In this document: positions 8,608 to 15,374 of the stretch, piece after piece
How positions within the stretch are numbered: the first letter of the stretch is position 1
How the letters are laid out: every line of letters begins with the position of its first letter
Notes under the pieces: generated by a model
Told to the model about the DNA's origin: nothing
Seen by the model: only the letters and a program-made list of their open reading frames with translations
Databases searched by the model: none
Assembly: GCA_946482375.1 (NCBI GenBank)
Contig: CAMLRH010000007.1
Location: 1 to 30,419 of the forward strand
Reading direction: 5' to 3'
From: an uncultured Caulobacteraceae bacterium
GTDB taxonomy: Bacteria > Pseudomonadota > Alphaproteobacteria > Caulobacterales > Caulobacteraceae
DNA: 30,419 nt
Program-made: the position numbers and the translations under genes

Positions 8608-8629
8608 AATGCGAGTATGCGCTCGTGTT
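8608..8629. promoter_or_regulatory. Candidate TetR operator, copy 3 (upstream of tetR)
   Basis: This is the best copy of the palindrome: AATGCGAG, six bases, CTCGTGTT. It lies between the Coq4-like gene and the regulator, ending 11 bases ahead of the regulator ATG, where bound repressor would block its own transcription. Confidence 0.65.
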
Positions 8630-8640
8630 CAGGGGGAGCA

Positions 8641-9252
8641 ATGAAGAAGGTCCCGACCCAGGGGCGCTCGCGCCAGATGGTCGACGCCCTGATCGAGGCG
8701 ACGGCCCGCACGATCGCCGATCGCGGCTGGCAGGCCACGACCACCAACCACATCGCCGCGCGAGCGGGCGTGTCGGTGGGCTCGCTCTATCAATACTTCG
8801 AAGGCCGCGAGGATCTGCTCGCCGCGCTGATGCAGCGCGAGCGCACCCGCATCCTGGCGCGGCTGGACGAGGCCATGCCGGGGCTGATCGAGGCCGCCCC
8901 GCGCGTCGCCATCCGCCGTCTGCTGGAAATCGCCTTCGAGGAAGGCTCGCGCGACGAGGCCATTTTCGAGGCCATCAGCAGTGACCTGCAGGCCCTGGGC
9001 GCCGCCGAATTCGCCGACGTCCTCGGCGGCTACATGCTCGACGCGCTGCGGCTGGTGCTGTCGCAGCGATACGCCGACTTCAAGCCGATCGACGCGCCGA
9101 CGGTGGCCTTCATGATCGCCAACGGCACGGTGATGGTCATCACCCGCTTCTTCACCCTGCGGCCCAAGGGCGTGACCACCGAAAACCTGCTCGACGAGCT
9201 GACCGACCTCTACGCCGGCTATTTCGAGCGCAAGCTGAAGCCGCGCGACTAG
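8641..9252 (+). CDS. TetR/AcrR-family transcriptional regulator
   Basis: This 203-residue repressor-type protein has an N-terminal helix-turn-helix of the TetR family (about residues 8-55): MVDALIEATARTIADRGWQATTTNHIAARAGVSVGSLYQYFEGREDLLAALM. It is followed by an all-helical ligand-binding domain with no known ligand. The ATG at 8641 is chosen because AGGGGGAGC stands just ahead of it; an upstream GTG-like start at 8617 would lie inside the operator. It probably controls itself, the Coq4-like gene and the MpaB-like gene. Its stop overlaps the convergent glycosyltransferase stop (both read through CTAG). Confidence 0.9.
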   Translation: MKKVPTQGRSRQMVDALIEATARTIADRGWQATTTNHIAARAGVSVGSLYQYFEGREDLLAALMQRERTRILARLDEAMPGLIEAAPRVAIRRLLEIAFEEGSRDEAIFEAISSDLQALGAAEFADVLGGYMLDALRLVLSQRYADFKPIDAPTVAFMIANGTVMVITRFFTLRPKGVTTENLLDELTDLYAGYFERKLKPRD

Positions 9253-10517
9253 TGCGCCAGCGCCGGCTCGCCGTCGACGAAGCCGGGGTGGCCGCTGACC
9301 CGCTCATAGACGCGGGCGAGCTTCGAAAACACGCTGTCCCAGCCATGAACGTTCGCCGCCCGCTTGCGCGCCGCCAGCCGCAGGGCGTCGAGGTCGCGGG
9401 CGAACAGCGCCTCGATGGCCTCGGCCATGGCTGGACCCGAGGAACGCTGGGCGAGCTGGCCGACGCTCTCATCTACCGACTCCGCCACGCCGCCTGAGCC
9501 GACGCCGACCACCGGCAGGCCGCAGGCCATGGCTTCCAGCACGATCAGCCCGAACGGCTCGGCGTCGTTGGCGTGGACGAAGGCGTCACAGCTGGCCAGC
9601 ACCCGCGCCAGCTGGGCCGGGTCGCGCTGGTAGGACATCGAGATCGTCCGGTCCGACACCGGCGCGCCCGCGCCGGCGCCCACGAACAGCAGGACGTAGG
9701 GGTCGCCGAGCTGCTCCACGGCCTCGACCAGCACGTCGAGCTTCTTCTCCCGCGCCGGGCGGCCCGCGAAGACGAGCAGCTTCTTGTCGGGCGAAAGCCC
9801 GATTTCCCGGCGCAGCCGGCCGCGGTCGGCGCGGGCGGGGTGGAAGGTCTCGACATCGACGCCGAGCGGCAGCGCGATGGGGCGCTCCACCCCCGCGTCG
9901 GCGAGGCGCTGGGCGATGTAGTGGCTCGGGGCCAGCACCTGGTCGAACTCGCGGTAGATGGTCGCCCAATGCTTGCGGACGGGCTTCTCGGCCCATTCGC
10001 CGATGTGCAGGGCGGCCAGCGCGCCAAGATCCGTATGGCAAAAGCCGATGACCGGCACGCCCAACCGCTCGCCGGCCTTCAGGGCGGCGAGGCCGGGCGT
10101 ATAGACGTCGCCGGCCTCGATCAGGGTCGGGCGCTGGCGGATCAGCCGCTCCATCCAGACGGTCTTGGAGAGCGGCCAGCGGTAGCCATCGCCGAAGGGC
10201 AGCGGCGCCGCATAGATCGAGACCTGGCCGTGGCCGTCATAGGCGTCCCTCGGCCCCGGCGCGACCAGCACGTGGCGCACGCGGGGGCGCTGGGCGGTAA
10301 ACCAGGCGCGTTTGGCGGTGAGGTAGCGCTTCACACCCCCGCTGCGGGGCGCATAGAGCATGGTCGTATCGACGAGGCGGGCCGGACGGCCCATGCGTTC
10401 CACGGCGCTGGTTTCGCGCTGCAGCCTCTCCCCCTCGAACGTGTAGCCCCCGCTGTCGATCAGCACTGGAGTCGCCTGTTTCCTTGCGGCCACGTCGCTG
10501 CCCGGACGCCGCTCCAT
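9249..10517 (-). CDS. Glycosyltransferase family 4 protein
   Basis: This 422-residue cytoplasmic enzyme of the GT-B fold should transfer a sugar from a nucleotide-sugar donor to an unknown lipid or glycan acceptor. The C-terminal Rossmann domain shows LLVFAGRPAREKKLDVLVEAVEQL (about 250-275), the SCDAFVHANDAEPFGLIVLEAMACGLPVVGVGSGG block with the family E-x7-E motif, and an alpha/beta end. The N-terminal domain has LVDTTMLYAPRSGGVKRYL near residues 48-66, the usual N-terminus of this subgroup. The true start could therefore be the ATG at 10394, although the 41 residues ahead of it keep a coding-like third-position G/C bias. It is convergent with tetR. Confidence 0.85.
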   Translation of the reverse strand: MERRPGSDVAARKQATPVLIDSGGYTFEGERLQRETSAVERMGRPARLVDTTMLYAPRSGGVKRYLTAKRAWFTAQRPRVRHVLVAPGPRDAYDGHGQVSIYAAPLPFGDGYRWPLSKTVWMERLIRQRPTLIEAGDVYTPGLAALKAGERLGVPVIGFCHTDLGALAALHIGEWAEKPVRKHWATIYREFDQVLAPSHYIAQRLADAGVERPIALPLGVDVETFHPARADRGRLRREIGLSPDKKLLVFAGRPAREKKLDVLVEAVEQLGDPYVLLFVGAGAGAPVSDRTISMSYQRDPAQLARVLASCDAFVHANDAEPFGLIVLEAMACGLPVVGVGSGGVAESVDESVGQLAQRSSGPAMAEAIEALFARDLDALRLAARKRAANVHGWDSVFSKLARVYERVSGHPGFVDGEPALAH

Positions 10518-10532
10518 TAAGCACCGGCGATG

Positions 10533-10614
10533 GGCTCAGGTTCCATATATATGGTGAAGCTTGTGAGCCGATGACAATAGACCACCGCGGACGCTTGGGG
10601 GCGTCCGCGGTTTT
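10533..10614 (+). other. Structured stretch with a rightward terminator-like hairpin
   Basis: GGCTCA (10533) and TGAGCC (10564) enclose the perfect palindrome CCATATATATGG (10543-10554). An 11-pair perfect stem (10584-10594 with 10601-10611, loop TTGGGG) then runs into TTTT on the plus strand. On the minus strand no T tract follows the stem, so it is not a good terminator for the leftward lipoprotein gene. It could end a short rightward transcript, for which no other evidence exists, or serve as a processing or insulating hairpin between two leftward genes. Confidence 0.45.
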
Positions 10615-10641
10615 CAGTCCTTTGGGGGAGTGACTGAAAGG

Positions 10642-11220
10642 CTAGTTCAGCCGGCCGTTCGCGATCAGCGCGCGTCGTTCGGCGGGAGGACGGCCCGTTA
10701 CGACCATCCGCTGCGTGTCCATGTCGAGCGGGATGGCCACGTCGCTGGCCGACAGCAGGTAACCGTCGGCGGCGCGCAAGAGACGCAGGTTCAGATAGAC
10801 CCGCTCGCCGCCCACCGCATAGGAGGCGGCGACCACGGCGTGCGCGTCGTGTTCGACGGCGACCCTCTGAAGTTCGCGGCTTAGCACCATCTCCCCGGTT
10901 TCCGGGGCGATGGTGAGCCCGCCTGTGTAGGTGACGTCGCGCACCGTGTAGCCCCGCTGCGCCAGGCGGCTGGAGACCAGTTGCGACGCCAGCCGGCCGA
11001 AGGTGGACGAGGCGTTCAGGTCGTCCACGTTGACCGTCGTGGCAATGATGATCGACGTATTGGGAGCCAGGCCGCGGTCGCGCGCGGTATCCAGCATCCT
11101 GTCGGCGCCGGCATAGACGAGGCCGCCCAGGTCACGCGGACGCTCGGCATACGCGGTCTGGGTGGCGCATCCGGCGAGCGACAACAACGACAGGGCCAGC
11201 AGGAGAGGTTTGATCCGCAT
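10642..11220 (-). CDS. FlgO-like outer-membrane lipoprotein
   Basis: This 192-residue lipoprotein has signal peptide MRIKPLLLALSLLSLAGC, with the lipobox LAGC placing it in the membrane. The mature part resembles the FlgO domain: GADRMLDTARDRGLAPNTSIIIATTVNVDDLNASSTFGRLASQLVSSRLAQRGYTVRDV, then RVAVEHDAHAVVAASYAVGGERVYLNLRLLRAADGYLLSASDVAIPLD. FlgO was named for a Vibrio protein needed for stable flagella, but many relatives are not linked to flagella. The ATG at 11220 has the ribosome site GAGGAGAGGG ahead of it; the ATG at 11244 would fall inside the upstream gene. It forms an operon with the preceding lipoprotein gene, 13 bases away. Confidence 0.75.
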   Translation of the reverse strand: MRIKPLLLALSLLSLAGCATQTAYAERPRDLGGLVYAGADRMLDTARDRGLAPNTSIIIATTVNVDDLNASSTFGRLASQLVSSRLAQRGYTVRDVTYTGGLTIAPETGEMVLSRELQRVAVEHDAHAVVAASYAVGGERVYLNLRLLRAADGYLLSASDVAIPLDMDTQRMVVTGRPPAERRALIANGRLN

Positions 11221-11233
11221 CTTGCCCTCTCCT

Positions 11234-11875
11234 CTACCGGCCACTCACGCGCAGCGGCACGACCGGCGGCGGCGCGAAGTACATCTTCAGGTCGCTCGGC
11301 CGGGCATAGACCGTCTGAGTGCGAACGAAATGGAAGTTGGGGATGGTCGGCGAGGTGATGCGCGACGTGACGATCACCTCCCCGTCCGTGACGCCGTCGA
11401 GCGCCGCGACATAGTCGGACGCAACCCCTGTCGCGATCAGCGCGGCAAAACCGGTGTCGGGACTCGAAATGTTGCGGAATTGACCCAACGCCGCGATGGC
11501 GGTGGCGATCAGACCGTTCTGGCTGCTGACGTGCTTCTTGCCGCCCGGGGTATAGAGCAGCGGCTGAACCTCGTAGCTGATGGTGATGCCAGCGGCCTCG
11601 GGGACATCGACGGTCGGGAAGCCGCGCTTGAACAGCTGTTCTTCCAGGTAGGCCTTGTAGGCCTTGCTGAACTGCGAGCCGTCCGACCGGACGTAGACGT
11701 TCTGACCGGCGCCCGAGAACGGGATGGCCGCAACCGTTTCGATCGCCATCTCCTGCCAGTCGCGAGCGTCGCTGGCCTTGGATTGCCACATCGGGCGGTC
11801 AGGCTTCACCACCGGCGACACGCAGCCGCCCAGCGCCGCCGCCATTGCGACGGCCAGTAATCCTCGAGTGAACAT
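11234..11875 (-). CDS. Putative lipoprotein, partner of the FlgO-like gene
   Basis: This 213-residue protein starts with MFTRGLLAVAMAAALGGC, a lipoprotein signal peptide with lipobox ALGGC, so it is likely anchored in the outer membrane. The mature part is about 195 residues with alternating polar strands and no motif that I recognise; TPGGKKHVSSQNG and GVASDYVAALDGVTDGEVIVTSRITSP look like exposed loops. It ends in a proline-rich tail. It is cotranscribed with, and lies upstream of, the FlgO-like lipoprotein. A shared envelope function is likely, but its nature is unknown. Confidence 0.75.
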   Translation of the reverse strand: MFTRGLLAVAMAAALGGCVSPVVKPDRPMWQSKASDARDWQEMAIETVAAIPFSGAGQNVYVRSDGSQFSKAYKAYLEEQLFKRGFPTVDVPEAAGITISYEVQPLLYTPGGKKHVSSQNGLIATAIAALGQFRNISSPDTGFAALIATGVASDYVAALDGVTDGEVIVTSRITSPTIPNFHFVRTQTVYARPSDLKMYFAPPPVVPLRVSGR

Positions 11876-12316
11876 GATCCCCCTCGCCCCTAACGATCAG
11901 CCTAGCCGATATACACGTTTAGAGAGCATATCGTTATGCCGCACTCCTATAGGGCGAGTTGCCGCATGTAATTTGTAGGATGTGGATGGTGGGCGGCGAG
12001 GGGGTCGGACCTCCCCTCTAGCTCCTCTCGGTGAAGGCGTCCGGAAATGGGTCGCCAACTATACCCTCATGCGACCCTCGCCGGCACGCCGAACGGGCGG
12101 AACCGGACCGCTGACCCCCGGATCGCCCGCGCGCCGCAAGCGCCGCCCGAGGATCAAGCCCGGCCCTGGCGCCGGCTAGCCCGCCGAATGCGGCCCCCCA
12201 TTTCTTTACAGTAATCAGGCGCGAATTGTTGTCAGAGGCCCGTCTGTCAACTAATCGCGTCCAGACGTTGTGCGTATTGCGTCAGTCGTTTTGCGTTTTG
12301 TGCCAGAAGAAACATC
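11876..12316. other. Intergenic region spanning the left edge of the mobile element
   Basis: This stretch has no convincing gene. From 11876 to 11986 it is chromosomal and should hold the promoter of the leftward lipoprotein operon; a small inverted repeat CGATAT/ATATCG lies near 11910-11935. At 11987 the element begins with the attachment repeat. From about 12190 the base composition becomes AT-richer, and TTGCGT-like words recur (around 12270-12298) just ahead of the promoter of the replication module. Confidence 0.6.
11987..12003. repeat. Left attachment site (attL) of the integrated element
   Basis: The 17-base sequence TGGTGGGCGGCGAGGGG is identical to the 3' end of the tRNA-Val gene at 28597-28613. 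The match continues with five of the next seven bases. It is the outer left copy expected when an element integrates into a tRNA 3' end. Confidence 0.85.
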
Positions 12317-12345
12317 TTGCACTCCATTAACTTTATCTGTAAGAT
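12317..12345 (+). promoter_or_regulatory. Probable promoter of the replication module
   Basis: TTGCAC is followed by exactly 17 bases and then TAAGAT. CATCTT (12313) and AAGATG (12341) form an inverted repeat that straddles both boxes and may be a repressor site. It reads toward the first gene of the rightward module. Confidence 0.6.
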
Positions 12346-12374
12346 GCGCAACATGCTGGGGAGACCCGGCCAAA

Positions 12375-12468
12375 GCCTCCGCCGCTCATCTGCCCGCAAA
12401 GGCCGAACTCCCAGCGGCGGAGGCTCCCATTTACCCCTAACCTGAGAACGGCGGAGCGCCCCTCCGCC
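12375..12468 (+). promoter_or_regulatory. Leader with mutually exclusive hairpins (possible attenuator)
   Basis: GCCTCCGCCGC (12375-12385) pairs perfectly with GCGGCGGAGGC (12414-12424), and GGCGGAG (12450-12456) pairs perfectly with CTCCGCC (12462-12468). The four segments share one core, so segment 1 can also pair with segment 3, and segment 2 with segment 4. The last hairpin ends 11 bases ahead of the first start codon and could hide its ribosome-binding region. The function is inferred from this alternative pairing only. Confidence 0.45.
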
Positions 12469-12479
12469 CACTACTGCCC

Positions 12480-12815
12480 TTGTCTGAGAACCCTACCGAG
12501 CTGAAGCGCCAGCTCATGGAAGCGCGCCTTTCGCTCTACATTGCCGACCGACCCGCGCTGAACATCGCCCCCTCTGCCCGCGCGGACCTCGTATCGAAGC
12601 TCATGGCGAACCAGGTTGCCGTCGCGGCCGATGGCTTCGCCATGCCGGGAGGCCGAACGGTCGCGGACTTCCTGGAAGCGCAACGCGGCGATGATGCCTG
12701 GGCCTTCTATTTCGCCCAGCCCGAGCAAGCCGCCCCGTCCAAGCCCGACTTCGCCAACATGACCCCCTCCCAAAAGCTGGACGCCCTCCACGGCGCCCCG
12801 CCCGCTAAGCTCTAG
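12480..12815 (+). CDS. Hypothetical protein, first gene of the replication module
   Basis: This is a 111-residue protein that I do not recognise. The N-terminal half looks helical (TELKRQLMEARLSLYIADRPALNIAPSARADLVSKLMANQVAVAADGFAMPGG). The C-terminal part has KPDFANMTPSQKLDALHGAPPAKL, a pattern reminiscent of small regulatory or scaffold-type phage proteins, though not enough for a call. No membrane segment or signal peptide is present. The start is a TTG at 12480 just after a hairpin; the next in-frame ATG is residue 13, so the N-terminus is uncertain. The next gene begins two bases after its stop, indicating one operon. Confidence 0.6.
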   Translation: MSENPTELKRQLMEARLSLYIADRPALNIAPSARADLVSKLMANQVAVAADGFAMPGGRTVADFLEAQRGDDAWAFYFAQPEQAAPSKPDFANMTPSQKLDALHGAPPAKL

Positions 12816-12817
12816 CC

Positions 12818-13027
12818 ATGACCTACGCCGAAATTCTCGTCACGTTTGATGACTTCGCCGCCCGCCTCCCGAGCGTGAACCGGCGCACTTGGGAGCGTCT
12901 ATCTGCCCGAGGTGAAGCGCCCCAGGGCGTCCGTCTGACGCCGAAGAGCCGCCCCCTCTACCGACTCGCCGACGTTGACCGCTGGATCGCATCGAAGATG
13001 GCCGTGCTGGACGGGGCGGGCCAATGA
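12818..13027 (+). CDS. AlpA-like helix-turn-helix regulator/excisionase
   Basis: This 69-residue protein has a winged helix-turn-helix of the MerR/AlpA/excisionase type: EILVTFDDFAARLPSVNRRTWERLSARGEAPQGVRLTPKSRPLYRLADVDRWIASKMA. The ending YRLADVDRWIASKM matches the usual excisionase C-terminus. AlpA proteins of P4-like satellites and PICIs activate integrase or replication genes or help excision, and that role fits here. The start ATG at 12818 comes just after the preceding stop, and its own stop overlaps the next gene as ATGA. Confidence 0.8.
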   Translation: MTYAEILVTFDDFAARLPSVNRRTWERLSARGEAPQGVRLTPKSRPLYRLADVDRWIASKMAVLDGAGQ

Positions 13028-13515
13028 CCGCCGCTGCCGCCCGCTACTCAAACCCGCCGTCGTCTGAGCCGAACCGCCGCCCCCGCCGGCGCCGGCCAAC
13101 CCACGCCCAGCCCGGCGCTCGGTCCAGTCCCCTCTCCCGCTTCACCATCGCGGCGGGTCTCCGGAACACGATTGCCGCGACGTGGGCCGCCGATACCTTC
13201 GGCCCGTTGACTGCGGCGTGGCTACCCTCCTCGGCCGGGATGACGCCGGAGCTGCGGCTGGCCTATCTCGTCGAGCTGGCGGACGGATACCTCAAACAGG
13301 TCTCCGCCGGCCGTTGGGGCGTCCGCCTAGACGCCCCCCAGCGCCCGAGCGTCATGATCCTGGACGGCGCTGGCGAACCCGGCCTCCTCTCCTGCCATTT
13401 TCGCGGGCGCAACCTCTACGCCGGCGGCTCGTGCTTCGGCCTCGCATCGGAGGCGACCCCCACGCGGCTCATCGAGCACTTTAGCTTCAGGCTCGCCGCG
13501 CATTTTGGGGCCTGA
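13024..13515 (+). CDS. Hypothetical protein between alpA-like and primase genes
   Basis: This is a 163-residue unknown protein. Residues 1-40 are basic and disordered (PSSEPNRRPRRRRPTHAQPGARSS), suggesting nucleic-acid contact. The rest looks folded: a helical stretch (ELRLAYLVELADGYLKQVSAGRWGVRLD) and a strand-rich end (SVMILDGAGEPGLLSCHFRGRNLYAGGSCFGLAS). No family is recognised. It is coupled to the alpA-like gene by an ATGA overlap and followed two bases after its stop by a micro-ORF, so it belongs to the replication operon. Confidence 0.65.
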   Translation: MTAAAARYSNPPSSEPNRRPRRRRPTHAQPGARSSPLSRFTIAAGLRNTIAATWAADTFGPLTAAWLPSSAGMTPELRLAYLVELADGYLKQVSAGRWGVRLDAPQRPSVMILDGAGEPGLLSCHFRGRNLYAGGSCFGLASEATPTRLIEHFSFRLAAHFGA

Positions 13516-13517
13516 CG

Positions 13518-13664
13518 ATGTGCCGACGCCCTGCGCCGGTCCGGCGCTTCCCCTTCAAGCCGAAAAGGCCGGAGCCTACGCCGGGCAACCCCCCCGAGCC
13601 GATCCGGCCGAAGTTGGAGCCGTGGTTCGACGGCGAGCCGCCCGAGCCTGGAGCCCCGAATTGA
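13518..13664 (+). CDS. 48-residue proline/arginine-rich micro-protein
   Basis: ATG at 13518, TGA at 13662-13664. The product is 48 residues with 16 prolines, a basic first half (MCRRPAPVRRFPFKPKRP) and an acidic end (EPWFDGEPPEPGAPN). Its codons end in G or C at most positions, whereas the overlapping frame that extends the next gene upstream lacks this bias here. I therefore take this frame as the coded one. Its TGA overlaps a TTG start of the first prim-pol gene (TTGA). No function can be assigned; a short disordered partner of the primase proteins is a guess. Confidence 0.6.
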   Translation: MCRRPAPVRRFPFKPKRPEPTPGNPPEPIRPKLEPWFDGEPPEPGAPN

Positions 13665-14362
13665 CCTGCCCCGACCTCGCGGACCGCCCGCCCTGGGGGC
13701 AGGCGCTCGCGCTCGCTCGCGAGGGGGTCGCGGTGGTCCCCGGCTTCGGCCTGAAGGCGAACAGCCTGCGGCCGGAGCTACCGCCTTACCTATGTCGATG
13801 CAGCGACGCCGGCGCCTGTCGCGAGGGCTCGCCCGGCCTCCACCCGCGCAAGGGAGGTTGGCGCGAGAACGCGACCTGCGATGCCGCTGTGATCTCCGTT
13901 TGGGCGCGCGACCTCGCGGGCTGCAACGCTCTCGCCCTGACCGGGGAGCGGAGCAATCTGGTGGTGGTCGCCGCGACGGGCGAGATCGGGGCCTGGAGCC
14001 TTGCGCGCGCCGAAGCCGAACTTGGCGACCTGCCGGAGACGCCCGCCTCCCGATGGGGCGAACGGCGGGAGCGGTGGTTCCGACTCCCCCCTGACGGGGC
14101 CGTCCCGTTCTCCTCCAGGCTCACGCTTGGAGTCGACCTGGGCGCCGGCGTCGAGGTGTTCGGCGAAGGTGGGTATGCGGCCGTTCCGGGTTCACGGGTA
14201 GGCGCTGGCGATATGGTCGAGTGGGCGCCGTCCCCGAGCCGTCGGCCGTTCGCCCGGCTCCCGCCCGGCTGGCTGGCGCATATCGCTCCGAACGGTGGAG
14301 CGCCCAGGCGGCTCGCGGCCGTAGCCCGCCCAAGCGTCCGCCTTTTCGGGGCGCCCCGGTGA
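13661..14362 (+). CDS. Degenerate primase-polymerase (prim-pol) homologue lacking catalytic aspartates
   Basis: This 233-residue protein is clearly related to the next gene along its length. Shared landmarks are a C-x-C-x5-C-x7-H cluster (C45, C47, C53, H61) leading into HPRKGGW, LPET, and GEGGYAAVPGS near the end. The archaeo-eukaryotic primase fold needs a D-x-D metal site, and where the next protein has VDVDGETG this one has VAATGEIG (A104-A105-T106), so both aspartates are lost. The sGGxH-type histidine is also absent (WGERRERWFRLPP). It keeps an open frame with strong third-position G/C, which argues for a maintained non-catalytic role rather than decay. The TTG start at 13661 is inferred from the overlap with the micro-ORF. 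Confidence 0.75.
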   Translation: MTCPDLADRPPWGQALALAREGVAVVPGFGLKANSLRPELPPYLCRCSDAGACREGSPGLHPRKGGWRENATCDAAVISVWARDLAGCNALALTGERSNLVVVAATGEIGAWSLARAEAELGDLPETPASRWGERRERWFRLPPDGAVPFSSRLTLGVDLGAGVEVFGEGGYAAVPGSRVGAGDMVEWAPSPSRRPFARLPPGWLAHIAPNGGAPRRLAAVARPSVRLFGAPR

Positions 14363-15321
14363 TCGCGCCGGATGTCGCGGCCGATCTGGAGGCGGAGGAG
14401 CCCTGGAGGGTCGCGCGCGCCCTCGGTTTGATCGCGGGCGCCAAGTGCTTCGCCTTGTGGGGAATCAGGGCCAGCGCCCATGACGGCCGCTGGGTGTGCG
14501 AGTGCGTCGGCGGCGGCCGTGGCGACTGCAAAAAATCGCAGCCGGGGAAGCACCCTCGGAAGGGCGGATGGCAGGACGCGGCGACGGCCGATCCCGAGCA
14601 GCTAACGCGGTTCTCCCAGATGTATCCGCGCGCGAACGTCGCCATTCGCACCGGGGGACCCTCGGGAATTGTCATTGTGGATGTGGACGGGGAGACGGGG
14701 CTGGCTAGCCTGGAGGCCGCCGGGGAGCGGCTGGGGCCGCTGCCGGAGACCGTCCGCAGCCGCAGCGGCCGTGAGGGTGTCGGCTTTCACTTATGGTTCG
14801 CCCTGGAGCCGGGGGCGCCGGTCCCCAGGAACTCAGCCGGCAAGCTCGGGCCGGGAATCGATGTTCGCGGTGAAGGCGGCTATGCCTTGACCCCCGGCAG
14901 CTTGCACAAGTCCGGGCGCCGCTACGCCTGGGAAGCCTCGCCAGCGGTGGTCGCGTTCGCCCAGCTCCCCCAGGCTTGGCTAGACGCGCTGGAGACGCCC
15001 GCGCCGGCCCAGCTCACCCCCCGCGCGTCTAGCCCCTCCAGGCGCCTTCCTGGAGCTGCCGGGCGCCATGCGGCGGGCTCCCGTTACATCGGCGACGGCG
15101 AAGGCCGGGGGGGCTACAACGCGCCGATCTACGCCCGCGCATGCCAATACTTCGCCGCCCAGCCCGACGCCCCAGCCGAACCCCTGATCTCCGCACTTCT
15201 GGAGGCGGTGGCGGCGGCGCCGAAAGCGCCCGGCCGCGACGCCTCCCGTTACCTCGCCGAAGGCTACCTTCGCGAGCAAGCCGAACGCGCCCGCGCCTTT
15301 GTCCAGGCGACGCGCCAATAA
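14359..15321 (+). CDS. Bifunctional primase-polymerase (prim-pol domain) protein
   Basis: This 320-residue protein is of the prim-pol type used by plasmids, phages and satellites to prime and begin their DNA replication. Features in order: an N-terminal helix (ARALGLIAGAKCFALWGI), a putative zinc site C47-x-C49-x7-C57-x7-H65 inserted before HPRKGGWQDAATADPEQL, the metal-binding D108-V-D110 in SGIVIVDVDGETG, H144 in GREGVGFHLWF, and GPGIDVRGEGGYALTPGS. A helical C-terminal domain (about 230-315) probably contacts the helicase. The GTG at 14359 overlaps the stop of the previous gene (GTGA); the frame is open further upstream, but only as a shadow of that gene. A terminator-like hairpin follows its stop. 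Confidence 0.88.
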   Translation: MIAPDVAADLEAEEPWRVARALGLIAGAKCFALWGIRASAHDGRWVCECVGGGRGDCKKSQPGKHPRKGGWQDAATADPEQLTRFSQMYPRANVAIRTGGPSGIVIVDVDGETGLASLEAAGERLGPLPETVRSRSGREGVGFHLWFALEPGAPVPRNSAGKLGPGIDVRGEGGYALTPGSLHKSGRRYAWEASPAVVAFAQLPQAWLDALETPAPAQLTPRASSPSRRLPGAAGRHAAGSRYIGDGEGRGGYNAPIYARACQYFAAQPDAPAEPLISALLEAVAAAPKAPGRDASRYLAEGYLREQAERARAFVQATRQ

Positions 15322-15327
15322 GAAAAA

Positions 15328-15361
15328 AGCCCCGCGCAGAGGCGCAGGGCTAAGAGTTTTT
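15328..15361 (+). terminator. Terminator-like hairpin between primase and helicase genes
   Basis: The stem AGCCC-CGCGC/GGCGC-AGGGCT (15328-15351, one mismatch) is followed by AAGAG and a run of five T. It lies inside the replication module, so it may limit the amount of helicase relative to primase. Confidence 0.55.
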
Positions 15362-15374
15362 CCGTCGAGTGAAA

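Noticed and set aside
11987..12050. Left repeat considered as a second, truncated tRNA-Val gene
   Set aside because: Only the last 17 bases match exactly; the anticodon and D arms are missing, which fits an attachment site rather than a gene remnant.
11982..12179. Short rightward frame across the left attachment site
   Set aside because: It begins in the attachment repeat, is low-complexity and proline/arginine-rich, and has no ribosome site.
12247..12471. Leftward frame across the leader of the replication module
   Set aside because: It runs through the promoter and the paired hairpins in the opposite direction and has no ribosome site or coding bias.
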